Assembly: GCA_025200525.1 (NCBI GenBank) | Contig: CM045761.1 | Span: 59,731,438 to 59,795,437, forward strand | DNA: 64,000 nt | DNA from: Camellia lanceoleosa | Lineage: Eukaryota; Streptophyta; Magnoliopsida; Ericales; Theaceae | Direction of reading: 5' to 3' | Part shown: positions 47,148 to 59,072 of the stretch, one piece after another | Position numbering within the stretch: position 1 is the stretch's first letter | Layout of the letters: each line of letters starts with the position of its first letter | Translations under genes and position numbers: made by a program | The notes under the pieces: model-generated | The model's input: the letters and a program-made list of their open reading frames with translations, nothing else | What the model was told of the DNA's origin: nothing | Database searches by the model: none

Positions 47148-50100
47148 GTGAAGCCCCCGAAATATGCACTTACTTTTAAGACCCTAATGATGAATTATTT
47201 TCTTAAAGCCCTCGATTACTTGAATTATTTCGAATCTTGTCGGTTAGCAATTTTATTTTCTTTTTTTCAAAACAGAAATTTTCCTAGCCGGATTAGGTTC
47301 CTTAACCTAATTTAATAAATTACATGTATTCAACACCAAGCCCTTAATTCGTTGATTGCTCGCAAATTAAACCCTAGAGTCAAAAACGCATCACGGACGA
47401 AACCATACAAACCTTAATCGACCTTGGTAGCTTAGAAATCAATTATAACACTCTAATATTAATTATTTAACTCTTAAATTTTAGATTAATTGCTCTAAAC
47501 CCTAACTTCCGAATTTTACAGTCTTCATTCAGTTATTTACCTTTAAATTCAAAACAAGATAATACAAACTGAATTATTATTATTTTTTTTCCTAGACACT
47601 AATTTATTAACTCTTCACTTGAAATAGATATTTTAATTAAGCCCAAGCCCTCACATTTTTATTAAATCACAAATTGACCTCAAATAAGTACCATCATATA
47701 TTTATATATATACACTTGTAACCTAAAATCTTTTTTAACATTATTTTTCATAATTTCCAAGATTTTTACACCAAATAAATAAGAAAATCTTCCCAAATTT
47801 TGAGGACATGACTATGCATCATCATTATACTATAGTACAAACAAATCCCTTGAATCTTGGAGCAATAATGACCTTAGTACCAATAAAGATTTGCTATGAG
47901 TATTTAAATTAGCCCTAAATCTAACCAGATCATAAGTAAATACATAAATAAGATTCCAATACATGAGTTTAATTCCAAGCCCTCATTTCTTTTATTAAGC
48001 ATTACCCAAAAAAAAAAAAAGTACATGTACCCTAATGTTATTAGTACCATCAATCTTGTAAGATATATATATATATATACACACCTTGAAGAGTGTGCTC
48101 TAGGACCAAAACAAATAAAATAATAACCCATCACACTCCTAGGGAAGAGTGAGAAACCAATTTCCAAGAACCACCATGATAGAATTCTAGAAATACACAA
48201 CCTAATACCTAGACCTAGGATGCTAATTCCCAAAACTAGTTTCATTACAACCAAGTGTTACCTAATCCTTGAGTAAACCACTTTCTATTCATTTGAACTT
48301 CAAACAAATCCTAAACTTTCCATCCATTCTCAACTAGTGGGCATTTAGGACATTTTGCATCAAAACTTGTCTATAAATACCAACACCCCCTAGCTTGCAA
48401 GCCCATATAACACACCACACCCACACACACATTTTGGCTAGAGAGAGAGAGAGAGAGGAGAGCAAGGAAGAGAAGTCTAGGAGAAGAGGAGGAAGGAAGA
48501 AGAGAGCTTCCTTGTGCAAAGCTTAGTAGGTAAGCCACAACACAACCTTCTCTTTCATTTTTCTTTTTCAAATACATGTTTCTAAGGGTTCTAAATAATG
48601 TTTTCAAATATGTTACTGATGAGTTACTTGTGTTAAAAATGCTAAAAGTTGAGCATTGATTCCATCTCTCTTGTATTTTTCCCATTTTGGCACAAACCAC
48701 CTTCTTTTCTACCAATCTCTCAACTTTTCAAGAGCACTCTTTCAAACAAATTTTCTGAGTTAAACATGTGATACTTCGTATATTTTCTTCACAAAATAAA
48801 TGAAACTTTCCCATGATGGAACTCCCTTTTTATAATTTTTCTTGTTTTGGGCATTCTACCTAAAAATCTGTTTTTGCAGCCACTTTCAAAAATTCCAGAA
48901 AAATGTACATAAATATTCTGAACCTCCATTTTATGTCAAAACCTCCCTTAAAGAGTTATCTTTCAACTAAAAATGGTTTCATCGAAAAACATTAAGCGTT
49001 TTGAAAGAAAATCAAGTTTTCGTAACGGTCGACGGATCTGGACAGATTCTGGACAGCGCTGGACTATTTTCTAAATAACTTAAAATCTAGAAAAGCAAAC
49101 CCATTTCCGAAAAATGTTCTAGAAACTAGATCAAATTCTCTACAAACCATAGGAAGACCGAGTTCGGTGGATGATCTAAAGTAGTCCTTTTGTATCAATC
49201 TTCGCGTGATGATTAATCTGGAAATTTGTTATGTATGGATGTTTTGTGCCCTTGTATTCATGAAAATGTTTAATGGCTTATGATCATATCTTGGCAAGAT
49301 GTTGTATGTGCATGTTATGTTATTTATCTTTCTTATCTTGAGGATGCATGCTTATGTGGATATTATTATATTGTTTAGTTGGACTAACCGACTTAAAACA
49401 CTTAATTCAGCGAAACCTAATTGGGTGGGTATTGGGTTTTGAACACTTGAGTAATGAAAAGATGAGAATGTGTGGTATATGGCTTGTTGGGATCGTTCCT
49501 ATTCGAGGTTAAATCTTGCGCAAGTGGTTTTCGGAACCCTTGAACGGAGCGGATGTATTCGGACCCTAGGTGGTTTGGTGTGAGGAGGGATTCGGGCAAG
49601 GCACTATTTTACCGTCTCTTTTGAGGCCCTGCGGTTGGCGCTACGCGGTATATAACCGTTGGTAGGCATCCGAGTTAGTTACGCAACAAAGCAAAAGAGG
49701 GGGCATACCGAATAATCCGCGTCCGATTCTTGTGGTTGGGAGGATGAAATCTCTTTGGGGAATTTCTAGATTACTAACATCTAACCTAACCATTTATTTA
49801 TTTATTTATTGGAGTATCATGCTTTACTACTTGATGTTATATTTTGGGATTGTGTATTGGATTAGGAAAAAGGGGTGGGGTGTGTGTGTGTTTACTGGGC
49901 ATTCAAAGCTCACGGCGTGTCATGCAGTCAAGAGGAGCTTATAGTCGGAGACGACAAACCGAAACCTTCGAAGACTTTTGGCTATCTTAGGAAAGTTAGA
50001 AACCCCTTTTGATATTTTGTAAGACTCATATGAAGATTTAAGTTTTCTCTTGGGATGTAATGTAATGGATCAGGCTTTTGAGATTAATGATATTTGAGGT

Positions 50101-50340
50101 TGTTATGTACTTATGTTCTATATATTGATATGTATGAACCTTATTGTTGCTTATGAGACCTTGTGTCAATACCTTTTAAGGTCTGTCAAAAGGGTGGTGC
50201 ACTGCCTAAGAAAGCCGGACTTAGAAGGGAGGCTAATTTGACTCCTTTGGCGATCTGGGATCTTATTTGGTTATTGACCATAGGACTCATTAGTGACTCT
50301 CCCTTAACTGCAACCTATAGTGTAGATTCGAGGCGTCACA
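47148..50340 (+). mobile_element. Solo LTR of a third family, nested in the 5' LTR
   Basis: 3,193 bp starting TGTGAAGCCCCCGAA and ending GAGGCGTCACA, so TGTGA and TCACA form a 5-bp inverted end. The target duplication ATAAT is perfect (47143-47147 and 50341-50345). The undisturbed 3' LTR reads straight through this site (TAGTATAATTAATTTGGG). Inside are TATAAAT at 48372 and a GA/CT-rich leader. No primer site, tract or coding region is present, so it is a solo LTR. Confidence 0.92.
48372..48378 (+). promoter_or_regulatory. TATA box of the nested solo LTR
   Basis: TCTATAAATACC, followed about 65 bp on by a GAGAGAGAGA leader; the usual layout of an LTR promoter. Confidence 0.55.
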
Positions 50341-51492
50341 ATAATTAATTTGGGAAATTATGGAATTGATTCGAAATCCATGAAATTGAGAAATTATGGG
50401 ATTAAATGGTGTAGTTGGATTAATTTATCACTCACCCATGAAAATGTGGATATTTTATCTGTTGATGCATTTATGTTCTATTTAGAAATATCTGCTTTGG
50501 GCTATCGGTGGAGGATAGTCTTGATTGTTGTAGACATTGCATGTTGATTAGGGAAAACCGAAACTAATCACATTGAAAGTGTCATAGAATACGACAGTTT
50601 GCATAATACATCCAATATGTGTATTGTTTGATCCTCGTATATGATAATTGCTTATATACTTGGAATATGTGTATTGTGTGGGAGGAGATAGGGGATGTAC
50701 TCTATGGTTTGAGGGAAGATAGGGGATGGACTCTCAAACTAGTTTGGGAGGAGATAAGGGTTGGACTCCGTAGATACAGCAAATATGTGTATCAGATTGA
50801 AGTGTTAATACGGCAAGTATGTGTATTAAATGGAAGTGTTAATATAGCGAATATATGTGTATTACTTGAAGTATGGAAGTATACAAATATGAGATGAAAT
50901 CTCATTTACGAATTGTGAAATCTAGAATTGTTTTAATATGAGTTTTAATCTCATTGAAGTGTTTGGCCAGGTTCTGAACCATGTAATATGAAATGATTTT
51001 GATAAGTAAAGGAAAAATGGAGTGTAACATGGACATGTCTGTCATGGAATGTATTGCAAGTTAAATAGGTTTATAAGTGTTAACCATCTATCTAATGCTA
51101 TTGTTTTAGTCATCGCTTATATTTGGTTTGGTATATCTCTGCTGGGCTTTGGCTCACCCCTTTATGGGACATCATTTTTAGGTACAGATGGTATGCCACT
51201 TCCAAGGACGTAGCTTGGAAGGCTAGAGGCTGAAAGACTTTTAGTGTTATCTATTATCTATTACATGTAAATCAAGCCAAGGGCTTACTTGTTTAAAAGA
51301 GTTAGTACTCTTCTTTTGTTGTACCCAAGTGTTGGCTTGGAAAGTTGTAAGCCCATTGGGCATTTACTTTTGTTGTCAACATGTAATACTTTTGTAAGAA
51401 CTACTCTGATGAATGGATAAGTGTTTATTTCTCTTATATCAATGCATGTTAAGAATGCGGGGTTTTATGTATTATTTTGAGGGCATTACAAC

Positions 51493-51505
51493 TTGGTATC
51501 AGAGT
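51493..51505 (+). other. Primer binding site (initiator tRNA-Met)
   Basis: TTGGTATCAGAGT, 2 bp after the LTR end; complementary to the 3' end of initiator tRNA-Met. Confidence 0.9.
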
Positions 51506-51894
51506 GTACCGGGTTCGAATACTTTGGGTATGCGGGAAGTGGTTAGTACCACAATGGGTTTGTCTCGTTTGTTAGAGGCTTATGTATGGCATGAAGTGTT
51601 TATTTGATAACATGTTTATGTGATTATTTGGGTATGGGATTTAGTTTCTAGGATGTTGATTGGATCCTTGGGTTTCTGTGAGTCTTGTTGGAAAAGCACT
51701 TGATCAATGTTGTTTCTAACCGGAACTCTAGTAACGCCTCGGGACTCTCCTTATCTAGAAATGAAATTTGTAGGTGCTTATGTGATTATGTGCTTACATG
51801 GAATGAATTACAGTTGTTCAACGTATTAGGACGTGAGTGTTATAGCTTCGGCACATTTGTGAATGTGCTAATGTTCTTCGTTACCTTTGTTAGG

Positions 51895-53150
51895 ATGTCA
51901 GGACGAGAACGTGGTGGTAGGCGAGGTAGGCCTAGGAGGTAGGAGATACCCATACCGGATGACATTCTGGCGCAGCAGGAGGGTGTTGTCCAGGCCAATG
52001 TGGCCGAGCCAGTGGGTCAGCAGGCCATGGGCGCCTTAGCCCTCGAGATGGCAGGAGCTTTGAGGGCATCCATGGACATTCTCAGAGCTGAGAATCAAGT
52101 CCAGGCCCAAGTTGTTGATGCAGGGCCTTCTTTTTTGAAGAGGCAGTTCTTCCGGTCAAATCCGGATGAGTTTTTGGGGGATCCGAAAGAGCCATGTAAG
52201 GCTGATGAGTGGCTGGAGCAGATGACTAAGATGTTTGAGATGCTAAGCATCGAAGACGGGGCTTTGAAGGTGACCTTGGCATCTTTCCAGTTAAAGGGAG
52301 ATGCGGGTCAGTGGTGGAAGTTCATGAGGGGCCATATTGGTGGAAGTTTCATCTCCATTGTCGAGGAGAAGTCTTGAGATCGATTCTGCCACCCAGCATG
52401 TTGAGTTCATCAGTGGCCAAGTTTGAAGCCACATTTACTAGTTTATCCAAGTTTGCACCTGAGCTTGTGGCGTCTGAGGAGCGCTGTTGTCTGGAATTTG
52501 AGAAGAAGTTGAGGCACAGGCTCAAGATGAGGATTGGAGGGTCTATGACCCGAGAGTATGGGCGGCTTGTGGATGCTGTTGCCTATATGGAGATTATGAT
52601 ACATAAGGCGGAGGAGAGATTGAGGGGCTCCAAGAGGAGTCGGGATGGCCAGGGTGATGGCAGTTGACAGAGAAGTTCTAACCCTCAGCAGCCTCAGGGT
52701 GGTTTTGCTAGATCTACCTTTCCAGTGCCGAGTGCAGGTTCTAGAAGAGTCAGTCAGGGAGACGTGACTTGTTACAAATGTGGCCAGCTGGGTCACAAGT
52801 CTCCAGCTTGCCCTTGAGAGGAAGGAGGTCGAGAGTCGCTTCATCTTCGCTCGACCTCGAGCGAGTCGAGGTCACCCCTTTGTCTTGTTATCAGTGTGGT
52901 CAGGCGGGGCACCTGAAGAGGTTTTGCCTGCAGTTTAGTGCCACATCGGGTGCGCCTGGTTCTAGGCAGACACAGAGTTTTCAGCCAGCACAGTCAGTTC
53001 AGGCCTCGAGGGCCAATCAGGGAGCTTCGTCGTCCCAGTCTGTGCAGCAGCCCTTTGCTCCTAGGGGTGAGCAGGTTGATCAGAGACCTTCTGGGCGCGT
53101 GTATGCTATTACCGCGCAGGATCTTGTACCTGCTCCACCTATTGTGAGAG
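51895..53150 (+). pseudogene. gag: gag with stops and frameshifts
   Basis: It starts MSGRERGGRRGRPRR at 51895 and meets a TAG at 51940; the same frame then runs to 52377 (FLKRQFFRSNPDEFLG, KADEWLEQMTKMFEM, LKGDAGQWWKF). A frameshift near 52350 moves to the next frame (SVAKFEATFTSLSKFAPEL, CLEFEKKLRHRLK), with stops at 52665 and 52815. Two CCHC knuckles are intact: CYKCGQLGHKSPAC (about 52767) and, after another frame change, CYQCGQAGHLKRFC (about 52880). A Gln/Ser/Arg-rich linker leads to the protease. A segment between GRGHIG and SVAKFEA is shorter than in the minus-strand copy, so a small deletion is likely. Confidence 0.88.
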
Positions 53151-53460
53151 GTACCTTCTTGTTTTGCAACTCGGTTGCCAATGTGTTGATTGATACGGGT
53201 ACATCCCATTCTTTTATATCTACTGCATTTGCATCTGTTTTGGGGCTGGAGTTGGCACAGTTAGCATCTCTTATATGTGTTGCATCACCTGTTGGGGGCG
53301 AATTGATTTTGAAAGCAAAGTGTCATTTTGTGATATAAGGTCGCCTTATGACTTCGTTCCTTTTGTAGTTATGCATATGTCGGGTTTTGATGTTATCTTG
53401 GGTATGGACTGGCTATCGTCATATCGGTCACATTGTTATTGATTACCGCTTGAGGTCACG
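53151..53460 (+). pseudogene. Aspartic protease domain, frame broken
   Basis: ANVLIDTGTSHSFIS keeps the D-T-G active site, followed by STAFASVLGLELAQLAS and ASPVGGEL. The frame ends at 53338; the second half, VMHMSGFDVILGMDWLSSY, is in another frame (about 53366-53430). It lies between the zinc knuckles and the RT linker, as expected. Confidence 0.85.
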
Positions 53461-53469
53461 ATATGTACC

Positions 53470-55077
53470 TTGAGCGGGGATTGTTTCCATTTCTTGGGGG
53501 ATCGGGTTGGTAGTGTGTTGCCACCGGTGTGTCATCCGCGAGGGTGGAGTGAGCTTAGTAGTCTCCTCACTAGCTTTGAGAGTGGTGAGTATGATGAGAC
53601 CCTGATTGTATTGCCGAGTGTGGTTTGCGAGTATTCGGATGTTTTTCCCGAGGACCTTGTTAGTTTACCACCTCATCGGGAGATTGAATTCTCTATTGAT
53701 TTAGTGCCCGGCGCGGCGCCGATTTCTATGGCACCTTATCGTTACGCCCCAGCTGAGTTGAGTGAGTTGAAGATTCAGCTCCGAGAATTGCTAGATAAGG
53801 GCTTTATTTGCCCTAGTGTTTCGCCGTGGGGAGCACCAGCCCTCTTTGCTAAAAAGAAAGATGGTGCCTTAAGACTTTGTATTGATTACCGAAAGTTGAA
53901 TCGGGCTACAGTCAAGAATAAGTACCCTATGCCCCGCATTGATGATTTGTTTGACCAGTTGAAGGGTTCCCGTTGTTTCTCTAAGATAGACTTGAGATCG
54001 GGTTACCACCAGTTGAGGGTCAGGGAGGAGGATATTCCGAAGATGGCATTCCGTACGCGGTATGGCCACTATGAGTTTCTGGTGATGCCTTTTGGGCTCA
54101 CCAATGCACCGGCAGTGTTTAAGGACTTGATGAACCGGATATTCCGGGAATTCTTGGATCGTTTTTTAGTCGTTTTTGTGGATGACATTCTGATTTATTC
54201 ACCTTCTGAGGAAGAGCACGGGGAACACTTGAGAGTGGTGCTAGAGTTGCTTAGAGTCCATAGGTTGTATGCCAAATTTGGGAAGTGTGTGTTCTGGCTA
54301 GGAGAGGTCAAGTTCTTAGGCCATGTAGTCTCCGGGGAAGGGGTGTCTGTTGATACATCCAAGATTGAGGCAGTGCAAGATTGGGCACATCCTAAGAGTG
54401 TTTTTGAGATCCACAGTTTTCTGGGATTAGCTGGGTATTACCGTCGGTTTGTGAAGGATTTCTCCAGGCTAGCTTCACCGTTGACTAGATTAACCCAGAA
54501 AGGGGTCAAATTTGTATGGAGTGAGACTTGTGAAAAGTCGTTCCAAGAGCTGAAAGTTAGAATTACCACCGCTCCGGTCTTGATTATTCCGGAGAAAGGG
54601 TTGGGTTATGTAGTTTATTGTGATGCTTCACGAGAGGGTTTGGGTTGTGTGTTGATGCAAGAGGGGAAGGTCATAGCCTATGGCTCGCGGCAGTTGAAAA
54701 TACACGAGAAGAATTACCCTACACATGACCTAGAATTGGCAGCTGTGATTTTTGCCTTGAAGATTTGGAGGCACTACCTTTATGGAGAGAGGTTCGAGGT
54801 ATTCTCGGATCATAAGAGTCTGAAATATCTGTTTACATAGAAAGACTTGAACTTGAGGCAGAGGAGGTGGATGGAGTTTATTGAGGATTATGACTTCGAG
54901 TTGCATTATCATCCAAGGAAGGCCAATGCTGTGGCCGATGCCCTTAGCAGAAAATCCATTAGCGATGTAGCTTGTATAGCCATCCGGGAGTGGGAAATGT
55001 TAGGTGCACTTGGAGAGTTTGATTTGCTTCTGGGCGAATCCGTTGAGGTTCTTGACCTTGTTTTCTGTTGTTCTTGA
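53470..55077 (+). pseudogene. pol: Reverse transcriptase and RNase H, one in-frame stop
   Basis: 456 codons are open from 53470 to a TAG at 54838-54840; the same frame continues to 55077. RT motifs in order: [96 protein letters not shown], catalytic FVDDILIYS (FVDD at 54175-54186), [33 protein letters not shown]. RNase H follows: [45 protein letters not shown], the stop, then [19 protein letters not shown] and ADALSRKS. The minus-strand relative has CAG-type glutamine where this copy has the TAG. Catalytic residues of RT look intact. Confidence 0.92.
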
Positions 55078-55199
55078 CCACTCGTGACTCAAGTGTTGGA
55101 GGCACAGAGAGGTGACCTTGAGGTGGAATCCCTCCGAGAGAAGATCTCCAATGGGAAGGTTGAAAGGGTTTATCTGTGTATCCCGACTAGAGTGTGAGA

Positions 55200-56494
55200 T
55201 ACTGAGACCGTTTGTTTGTGCCGGAGTCTTGCCCAGAGGAGGTACTCCGAGACTTTCACCATTCACACCTTGCGGTGCATCTGGGAGGCACTAAGATGTA
55301 TCGGGATTTGGGTTGCCAGTTTTGGTGGCGGGGAATGAAGAATGATGTGGCAATTTTCGTGTCTAAGTGCCTTACTTGTCAACAAGTGAAGGCCGAACAT
55401 CAGAGGCCAGTGGGTTTGTTACAACCCTTGCCTATTACCGAGTGGAAGTGGGAGCATGTCACTATGGACTTCGTGGTAGGTTTTCCGAGGACTCAGTAGG
55501 GTAGTGATGCTATTTGGGTGGTTGTAGACCGGTTAACTAAGTCGGCGCACTTCATCCCTATGCGCATGAGAGATTCGGTAGATCATCTTGTCGACTTGTA
55601 TATCCAGGACATAGTGAGGTTGCACGAGGTCCCAGTGTCGATCGTCTCAGATAGAGATCCACGCTTTACTGCTAGGTTGTGGCAGAGTTTGCAGAGTGCC
55701 TTGGGTACTAGGTTGACCTTTAGCACGGCTTATTATCCTCAGACTGACGGGCAGTCCAAGCGTACTATTCAGATCCTTGAGGATATGCTTTGAGGTTGTG
55801 TTCTTGACTGTAGTGGGTCGTGGGAGAGGCACTTGCCCTTGGTGGAGTTTGCCTACAATAACAGTTTCCAGTCAAGTATCGGTATGGCACCATTTGAGGC
55901 CTTGTATGGCCGACCTTGTGGGTCTCCAGTTTGTTGGGCCGAGGTGGGTGCCTGGAGTTGGTAAGGGAAACGATGGAGAAAGTTGAGCTTATCCGTAGGA
56001 GGCTTGTTATAGCCCAGAGTTGTCAAAAATGTTATGCCGACCGTAGGAGGAGGCCTTTGGCATTTGAGGTGAGTGACCACGTGTTTCTAAAGATATCACC
56101 TAAGTGCGGTTTGATGAGATTTGGTAAGAGAGGGAAGTTGTCCCCTCGATTTATTGGCCTTTTTGAGATCCTTGAGAGGATTGGCGAGGTTGCCTACCAT
56201 TTAGCCTTGCCGCCGCAGTTGTCCGGGGTGCTTGACGTGTTTCATGTTAGTATGCTTTGGAAGTACGAGCCGGATCCATCGCATGTATTGGATTGGACCG
56301 ACTTAGAGGTTGATGAGGATGCCTCGTATGAGGAGAGACCAGTTCGGGTCTTGGATAGGCGGGATCAAGTCATGCGAGGCAAGACCATTCCCTTGGTAAA
56401 AGTTTTGTGGAAACATCACGGAGTAGAGGAAGCCACTTGGGAACGTGAGTTGGAGGTTCGAGAGAAATATCCGGATCTATTTGTGGATGTTTGA
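55200..56494 (+). pseudogene. pol: Integrase with chromodomain-like tail, catalytic Glu replaced by Lys
   Basis: Zinc finger [16 protein letters not shown]...[11 protein letters not shown] (55245-55400), then core MDFVVGFPRTQ, a TAG at 55497, [28 protein letters not shown] and [17 protein letters not shown]. The third acidic residue of the D-D-E triad should sit in GQSERTIQ; here codon 55758-55760 is AAG (Lys). A TGA follows at 55791, then a frame change near 55930. The last 192-codon stretch (55916-56494) has SPRFIGLFEILERIGEVAY, LDVFHVSMLWKYEPDPSHVL, IPLVKVLWKHHGVEEATWER and YPDLFVDV, the GPY/F module and chromodomain-like end. The protein cannot be active. Confidence 0.9.
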
Positions 56495-56900
56495 GTGTAT
56501 GTTGTATATTTTATTGTGTTGTTAACCCTTAAGAGCATTGAATGTGTCTTAAGTTGTAAACATTATATATGTTTCAATTTATGGAAGCATTGTAGAACTT
56601 GCCATGAAATGGAAGTTTATTATACATTGTGTATGCTGAATGTGTTGTAGAAATGGAGATATATCATGAACATTGAATATGATATGAAATTGTGAGTAAT
56701 GTATATTAGAACATTGTTGGATTTGGAAGAAATGCATGTTGATAATGCATGTTGTTATATATATTGTGAAATGCCTCTTGAATAGAGATGAAATGATTAG
56801 TAATCGATCAAATTATTGTGTATTGAAATGTGATATTGTTAGAAATTGAGAAAAACTTGTCTTTGAAAACTTGTGCTTAATTTCGGGGTCGAAATTGTTT
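56495..56900 (+). other. 3' noncoding region before the polypurine tract
   Basis: AT-rich with repeated TTGTATATTTTATT and GAAATGTGATATTG words; no ORF. Confidence 0.5.
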
Positions 56901-56915
56901 AAGGGGGGGGGAGGT
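56899..56915 (+). other. Polypurine tract
   Basis: TTAAGGGGGGGGGAGGT directly before the LTR start TATAGCG. Confidence 0.8.
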
Positions 56916-59072
56916 TATAGCGATCCCGGGTTTTACCCCTTTATGTACAGTGTTCCGGACTTAGATTCCGTACTATTGGTTGTGGTTATATCTTGTTGGC
57001 ATCCTTTAATTTCTTATTTTTGAGTTATAGGATGTGTTAGGCAAGTTTGTTACATGTTGGGTGTGTTTGGGAACAAATGGTTGCTGCCCAAAATTTTGGT
57101 CCTTCGCTCGAACGAGACTTTTGTCGCTCGAGCGAGCTCTTTGTTTTTTATCCTTCGCTCGAGCCAGGGTTTGTTTGCTCGAGCGAGAGTTGAGTTTTGT
57201 GTCTGGTCGCTCGAGCAAGAAGTCCTTCGCTCGAGCATGCATCTGCATCTGGTTCTGGACCTAAGAGTTGCATTTCTTGGCTCGAGTAAGCGAGGTGTAT
57301 GTTTTGAGTTTCTTCGCTCGAGCGAGAATTCTGTCGCTCGAGCGCACTTCTGGTTGCAGACCTGAAGCTTTGTATTGTTGGCTCGAGCGAGACTTTCTTC
57401 GCTCGAGCGAGGTTTCTTTGTGTCTGGTCGCTCGAGCGACCAATCCTTCGCTCGAGCGAGCCTGTGTTATATCAGATCGCAGCAGCGGGAAACACTTCAC
57501 TTTTTCATCTCTTTTCTTTACACAAACCCTAGATCCGGGCTCTCTCTCTCTCTACACACCTTCTCTCTTGGTATTGATCTACTTCTAGTGAGTTTGTAGC
57601 CTAGTTTCTTTGTAAGAAAGATAGAGGGTGAGTTGGGCTTCCTTTTAATCTGAAAAATAGTGGATTTGGAGCACTTTGGTTTTTGGTTATCTTCTCCTTT
57701 GGGCTTCTAATTTCGAGGTAGGGATATCCTACTCCATCTTATGAGCCTTGCCTTTAAATTTTGGCATTTTGATATGTTGGGGTTGTTGGGTAATTTTGAA
57801 AAAGTTAGGGTTTGTGGTGTAAATTAAGAAAGAGGGGTTTTCAAATTATTAAAGCCTTTGTGTATGTGAGTTGTTGAAAATGGAATTAATGTGGTACATT
57901 GGTGAAACCAAACCTTAGGGTTGATATGTGAAATATGGAAAATGTCCTAATTATTGAAATAAATTAATTAGTATAATTAATTTGGGAAATTATGCAATTG
58001 ATTCGAAATCCATGAAATTGGGAAATTATGGGATTAAATGGTGTATTTGGATTAATTTATCACTCACCCTCGAAAATATGGATATTTTATCTGTTGATGC
58101 ATTTATGTTCTATTTAGAAATATCTGCTTTGGGCTATTGGTGGAGGATAGTCTTAATTGTTGTAGATATTGCATGTTGATTAGGGAAAACCGAAACTAAT
58201 CACGTTGAAAGTGTCATAGAATATGATGGTTTTCATAATACATCCAATATGTGTATTGTGTGGGAGGAGATAGGGGATGTGCTCCATGGTTTGAGGGAAG
58301 ATAGGGGATGGACTCTCAAACTAGTTTGGGAGGAGATAAGGGATGGACTCCGTAGATATAGCAAATATGTGTATCAGATTAAAGTGTTAATACAACTAGT
58401 ATGTGTATTAAATGGAAGTGTTAATACAGCGAATATATGTGTATTACTTGATGTACGGAAGTATACAAATATGAGATGAAATCTCATTTACGAATTGTGA
58501 AATCTAGAATTGTTTTAATATGAGTTTTAATCTCATTGAAGTGTTTGGCCAGGTTCTGAGCCATGTAATATGAAATGATTTTGATAAGTAAAGGAAAAAT
58601 GGAGTGTAACATGGACATGTCTATCATGGAATGTATTGTGAGTTAAATAGGTTTATAAGCGTTAACCATCTATCTAATGCTATTGTTTTAGTCATCGCTT
58701 ATATTTGGTTTAGTATATCTCTGCTGGGCTTTGGCTCACCCCTTTATGGGACATCATTTTTAGGTACGGACGGTATGCCACCTCCAAGGACGTAGCTTGG
58801 GAGGCTAGAGGCTGAAAGACTTTTAGTGTTATCTATTATGTATTACATGTAAATCGAGCCAAGGGCTTACTTGTTTAAAAGAGTTAGTACTCTTCTTTTG
58901 TTGTACCCAAGTGTTGGCTTGGAAAGTTGTAAGCCCATTGGGCATTTACTTTTGTTGTCAACATGTAATACATTTGTAAGAACTACTCTGATGAATGGAT
59001 AAGTGTTTATTTCTCTTATATCAATGCATGTTAAGAATACGAGGCTTTATGTTTTATTTTGAGGGCGTTACA
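56916..59072 (+). repeat. 3' LTR, 2,157 bp
   Basis: Begins TATAGCGATCCCGGG, ends GAGGGCGTTACA, followed by GAGGA. It matches the split 5' LTR closely. It has about 13 CTCGAGC-type motifs (57114-57462), two more than the 5' copy owing to a block of about 57 bp near 57140-57190, and a shorter TC run (57541-57554). Confidence 0.9.

Larger units (their letters stand above)
46126..51490 (+). repeat. 5' LTR, interrupted by a 3.2-kb solo LTR
   Basis: 46126-47147 plus 50346-51490 correspond to the 3' LTR 56916-59072. It begins TATAGCGATCCCGGG and ends GAGGGCATTACA. It carries 11 CTCGAGC-type motifs (46317-46622) and a TC microsatellite (46700-46722) longer than in the 3' LTR. Confidence 0.9.
46126..59072 (+). 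mobile_element. Ty3/gypsy chromovirus-like retrotransposon (Tekay/Del type)
   Basis: Both ends and both LTRs are present: 5' LTR 46126-51490 (split by a solo LTR), interior 51491-56915, 3' LTR 56916-59072, flanked by the perfect duplication GAGGA (46121-46125 and 59073-59077). The interior has a tRNA-Met primer site, gag, protease, RT, RNase H, integrase and a chromodomain-like end, then a G-rich polypurine tract. Only point stops, a few frameshifts and one catalytic change disable it, so it is younger than its minus-strand relative at 12-21 kb. The LTRs begin TATAGC, not TG. Confidence 0.92.

Noticed and set aside
47148..50340. A complete small LTR element (LARD or TRIM) in place of a solo LTR
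   Set aside because: No internal direct repeat, primer site or polypurine tract is seen; the ends and TSD fit a single LTR.
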